The notes under the pieces are model-generated. The model saw only the letters and a program-made list of their open reading frames with translations, was not told the DNA's origin and ran no database searches. A DNA stretch of 64,000 bases from Mauremys mutica (taxonomy: Eukaryota > Chordata > Testudines > Geoemydidae): positions 68,579,697 to 68,643,696 of the forward strand of contig NC_059072.1 of NCBI RefSeq assembly GCF_020497125.1, read 5' to 3'. The stretch's first letter is position 1. Every line of letters begins with the position of its first letter. The position numbers and the translations under genes were made by a program. Of the stretch, positions 61,920 through 64,000 are shown piece after piece.

Positions 61920-62800
61920 ATCAAAGGGTGGTGGGTGGTTCAGTGGTCCAGAAAAGGATGGAAATCCTTTGATATATGACTGATCCCTTGACGTTTGAGG
62001 ATGCTTGTCTTCCATTGAATGACAGACAATTATTGCTGGTGGACCTGCAGGTGACTAATGAGATTGATCCGGGATCCATAGATCTTGTCACTGTTGGGGC
62101 AAACTTTTCCCAGTGGAAGGGGAAGATCATGTTGAGTTGGGCTGTGGTGTGTTCTTTCCTCCTTTCCCATTTTTCTGTTTCCTGTTGTCTTAGTTGCATC
62201 TCAAAATACTGGGATCCTTGCCACTAGGTCCTTCTCCATTTTGGTCAGTTGAGGGCTTGGGTTTCCCATGAGTTTATGTCAATATTGCACTTCTTCATAT
62301 TGGCTTTAAGGGTGTCTTTGAAGCACATTTTTTGCCCACTCCTTGTCTTATTGACCATGGCACAGTTGTGAGAACATTACCTGCTTTGGGAGTCAATTGT
62401 CTGGCATTTGAAGAATATGGCCTGCCCAACAGAGTTGGTGATGTCTGAGCATAGCTTCAGAGTTGGAGTTTTGGCTTGGGACAGAACACTGATGTTGGTG
62501 TGCTGGTCATCCCCCTTGATTCAGATGATTTTGCAGAGGCACTGTTGATGGTATCATTCATGAACATTGAAGTGTCTACTGTATGTGACCCAGGTTTTGG
62601 CACCACACAGAACAGTAGGGACTGTTACAACAGACTGGTACACGAGAAGCTAGGTTTGATTCTTGATGTCACAATCTTTGAAGACACATTTTCTCAGTCC
62701 AAAAACTGCGTAGGTGCATTGGTAGTGCATTGGAGGCAGTGTTGAATTTCCTTGTCAATGTCAGCTGTCTGCGACAGATAGCTGCTGAAGTAAAGCCAAA
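61920..62800 (-). pseudogene. LINE C-terminal relic with zinc-finger-like tail
   Basis: On the minus strand, reading from about 62790 down, decayed codons give a 'L-C/Y-G-A-K-T-W' block (near 62600), an R-H-F/L...HQ-CL-KI block, an R-x-x-L-x-W-x-GH-type block (near 62430), a 'KRFKDTLKANMKKCNID'-like block (near 62300) ending in W-E-x-x-A-L, and finally basic sequence and a decayed C2H2-like module containing SRI-LISHLQ (near 62050-62085). This order is the 3' half of a non-LTR retrotransposon found across vertebrates. Several frame changes and stops. It ends against the Gypsy-type relic that follows. Confidence 0.7.
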
Positions 62801-62879
62801 CCTCTTATGTTGGGGGTGGGGTCTCATGTTGCCCTGTAAAGTCATTTATTCTGGAGCTCGAAGCTGGGGCCCACTGTTT

Positions 62880-64000
62880 TCGTCACTGAGATTCGCCTTC
62901 CTCCCCATTGGAGATGGCTGTCTGCTCCCATGTCTTGCTCAGTGTCTGGACCGCCCATTGTTCTAGCACAAAATCGTCATCTTCTGGTAACCACTTGAGA
63001 TTTACACCTTTGTGGGCATCTGAGCTAGCAGGCTGCAAGGTTGATGTTCCTGGCTGATAGGAGGGGCCTTCCATATGGTCTCCTGCCCCTTACCTTGGCA
63101 CATGAACCCTCTCATTTCCAGGATCAGGCTGGTTTCCACTAGGGGGTATCCGCTCCACCATTTCAGGACCTCCCCAAAATATTTCCAATCCCATCCTAAT
63201 AACACAAGGTAGGCGAGTGTGGCTGATAGCCCCACCCGGCAGGTGTGGTGCGGTGCCCTACCATCAGCTTCACTTCCGTCACGGGGTAAAGTTGTACAGC
63301 CCTATGTGTGCCTTGGAGGTGGAGGGGAGCGCCCGACATGTTGGGAGACTCTGCTACATTTTCTGGTATGATTGTTTGGCTGCAGCCAAAGTCTGCCAGG
63401 CCTGTGACCTCCAATCCACTGACCCATACTGAGATAAGCATCTTGGCTTGGCTCCATCTGTGAGCCCTGGAGCAGGCCTTCCATGCCTGTCCATAGCATA
63501 AGAAGCATCCCTGCCTAAAATGTCCTTTCTGGCCATGCTCTAAACAGTTCCCTCTCAGTTTGCGGTTGGCTGTCCCTCGTCTGGGGCTGTGGGGGTTCTT
63601 AGTGGGCATACCCCCCTTCTTGGGAGTGTGGCTCCCAAATGGGTGACCTGTGGAAGAGTGGCTGGCTTGGGAACCCTTGGACTCCCCTCCTAGCCTGACC
63701 TCTGCTAGAGGTTGGTGTCCAGAGTTCGGGTGCCCCTGGCCTAGGTGTCAGAGAGCTGCCACATAATTCTCCATCAGGGTTATGGCCTCCACCAGTGTCA
63801 CTGGTCTATGGTGCTTCACCCATTTTCTCCTGCCATCTGAGAGAATCTGGACAAACTGCTCCAGCACAATAGCTTCTGCTACTTGTACTCTGGTCCACTT
63901 CTTGGGATCCAGCCAACCCAACACAGATATTGTGCCACCAGGCTGGGCTCCCAGCGGGTACATTTTCTTCCAGAATTGTTCATGGAATGTCTCGGGGTTG
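62880..64000 (-). pseudogene. Ty3/Gypsy-type gag-protease relic, cut by window edge
   Basis: Minus strand, 5' end beyond 64000. 63963-63748 encodes a helical gag segment with the EQFVQIL...WV..H.P pattern of SCAN-like gag domains. 63609-63196 gives a zinc-knuckle remnant (C-x2-H-x4-H-x4-C, where Cys is usual at the second position). After it comes an aspartic-protease block reading ADFGCSQT, where D-S/T-G is expected, so the active site is damaged. 63235-63002 and 63074-62883 give the linker (LGWDWKYF, LPEDDDFVLEQ) that precedes reverse transcriptase in this group. The pieces are separated by frame breaks and no reverse transcriptase follows, so it is truncated and dead. A host-domesticated SCAN gene is unlikely for the same reasons. 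Confidence 0.75.

Larger units (their letters stand above)
55746..64000 (+). other. TRHDE: TRHDE intron, 5' part
   Basis: Phase-2 intron running beyond the window. It holds three terminal-inverted-repeat or palindromic elements (56383-56664, 57523-57780, 59128-59194), a minus-strand LINE relic (61920-62800) and a minus-strand Gypsy-type relic (62880-64000). An AT-rich dinucleotide patch lies at 57826-57885. In 59195-61919 I recognise nothing; the open frames there have no family signature. Confidence 0.7.

Noticed and set aside
55746..64000. The next TRHDE exon
   Set aside because: No phase-2 acceptor followed by recognisable M1 sequence was seen; the candidates are LINE or Gypsy relics on the other strand.
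1..64000. CRISPR array, bacterial operons, phage or plasmid features
   Set aside because: No regularly spaced identical repeats, no dense ORFs and no ribosome-binding context; gene structure and repeats are those of a vertebrate.

Overview
The window looks like nuclear DNA of a land vertebrate, most likely a turtle. Almost all of it is AT-rich intron packed with CR1-clade LINEs, short SINEs and several families of non-autonomous DNA transposons of the kind abundant in turtle genomes. The turtle assignment is inferred from repeat content, not from a species-specific marker. There are no bacterial, phage or CRISPR features.

The host gene is TRHDE, thyrotropin-releasing-hormone degrading ectoenzyme, an M1-family membrane zinc metallopeptidase. 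It runs on the + strand through the whole window. Four internal exons are visible: 7825-7962, 37547-37612, 53267-53332 and 55558-55745. All have AG/GT borders and compatible phases (0, 0, 0, then 2), and they read as one continuous M1 segment. They begin downstream of the zinc-binding HEXXH exon, which lies before the window. They include the conserved catalytic-tyrosine block (Tyr, then Lys-Lys at the end of the first exon, with Gly-Ala-Ala opening the second). The introns between them are about 29.6, 15.7 and 2.2 kb. No further exon was recognised after 55745.

Repeats by region. 1-7.8 kb: a CR1 3' end on the minus strand, two short repeat fragments and two adjacent MIR-type SINEs. 8-22 kb: a hairpin-rich MITE (9.96-10.25 kb); an old LINE relic (14.9-18.2 kb) split by two unrelated DNA transposons; a long palindromic repeat (18.5 kb); and a second, non-CR1 LINE relic (18.7-21 kb) split by a MITE that itself contains a hAT-like element. 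22-34 kb: a 389-bp solo LTR with a 5-bp target duplication, three copies of one hAT-type MITE (two with perfect and one with near-perfect 8-bp target duplications), the best-preserved CR1 (29.0-31.4 kb, one stop codon in its reading frame), and a jockey-like relic split by a hAT MITE. 34-53 kb: a degenerate minisatellite, a SINE, CR1 fragments on both strands and a second pogo-like element. 53-64 kb: an 800-bp MITE with subterminal AGCGCTGG arrays, two further TIR elements, an old LINE 3' end with a zinc-finger-like tail, and at the right edge a decayed Ty3/Gypsy-type gag-protease region on the minus strand.

Nothing seen amounts to a new gene system. The most informative content is the nested transposon stratigraphy, with readable target-site duplications, and the hairpin-rich MITEs.
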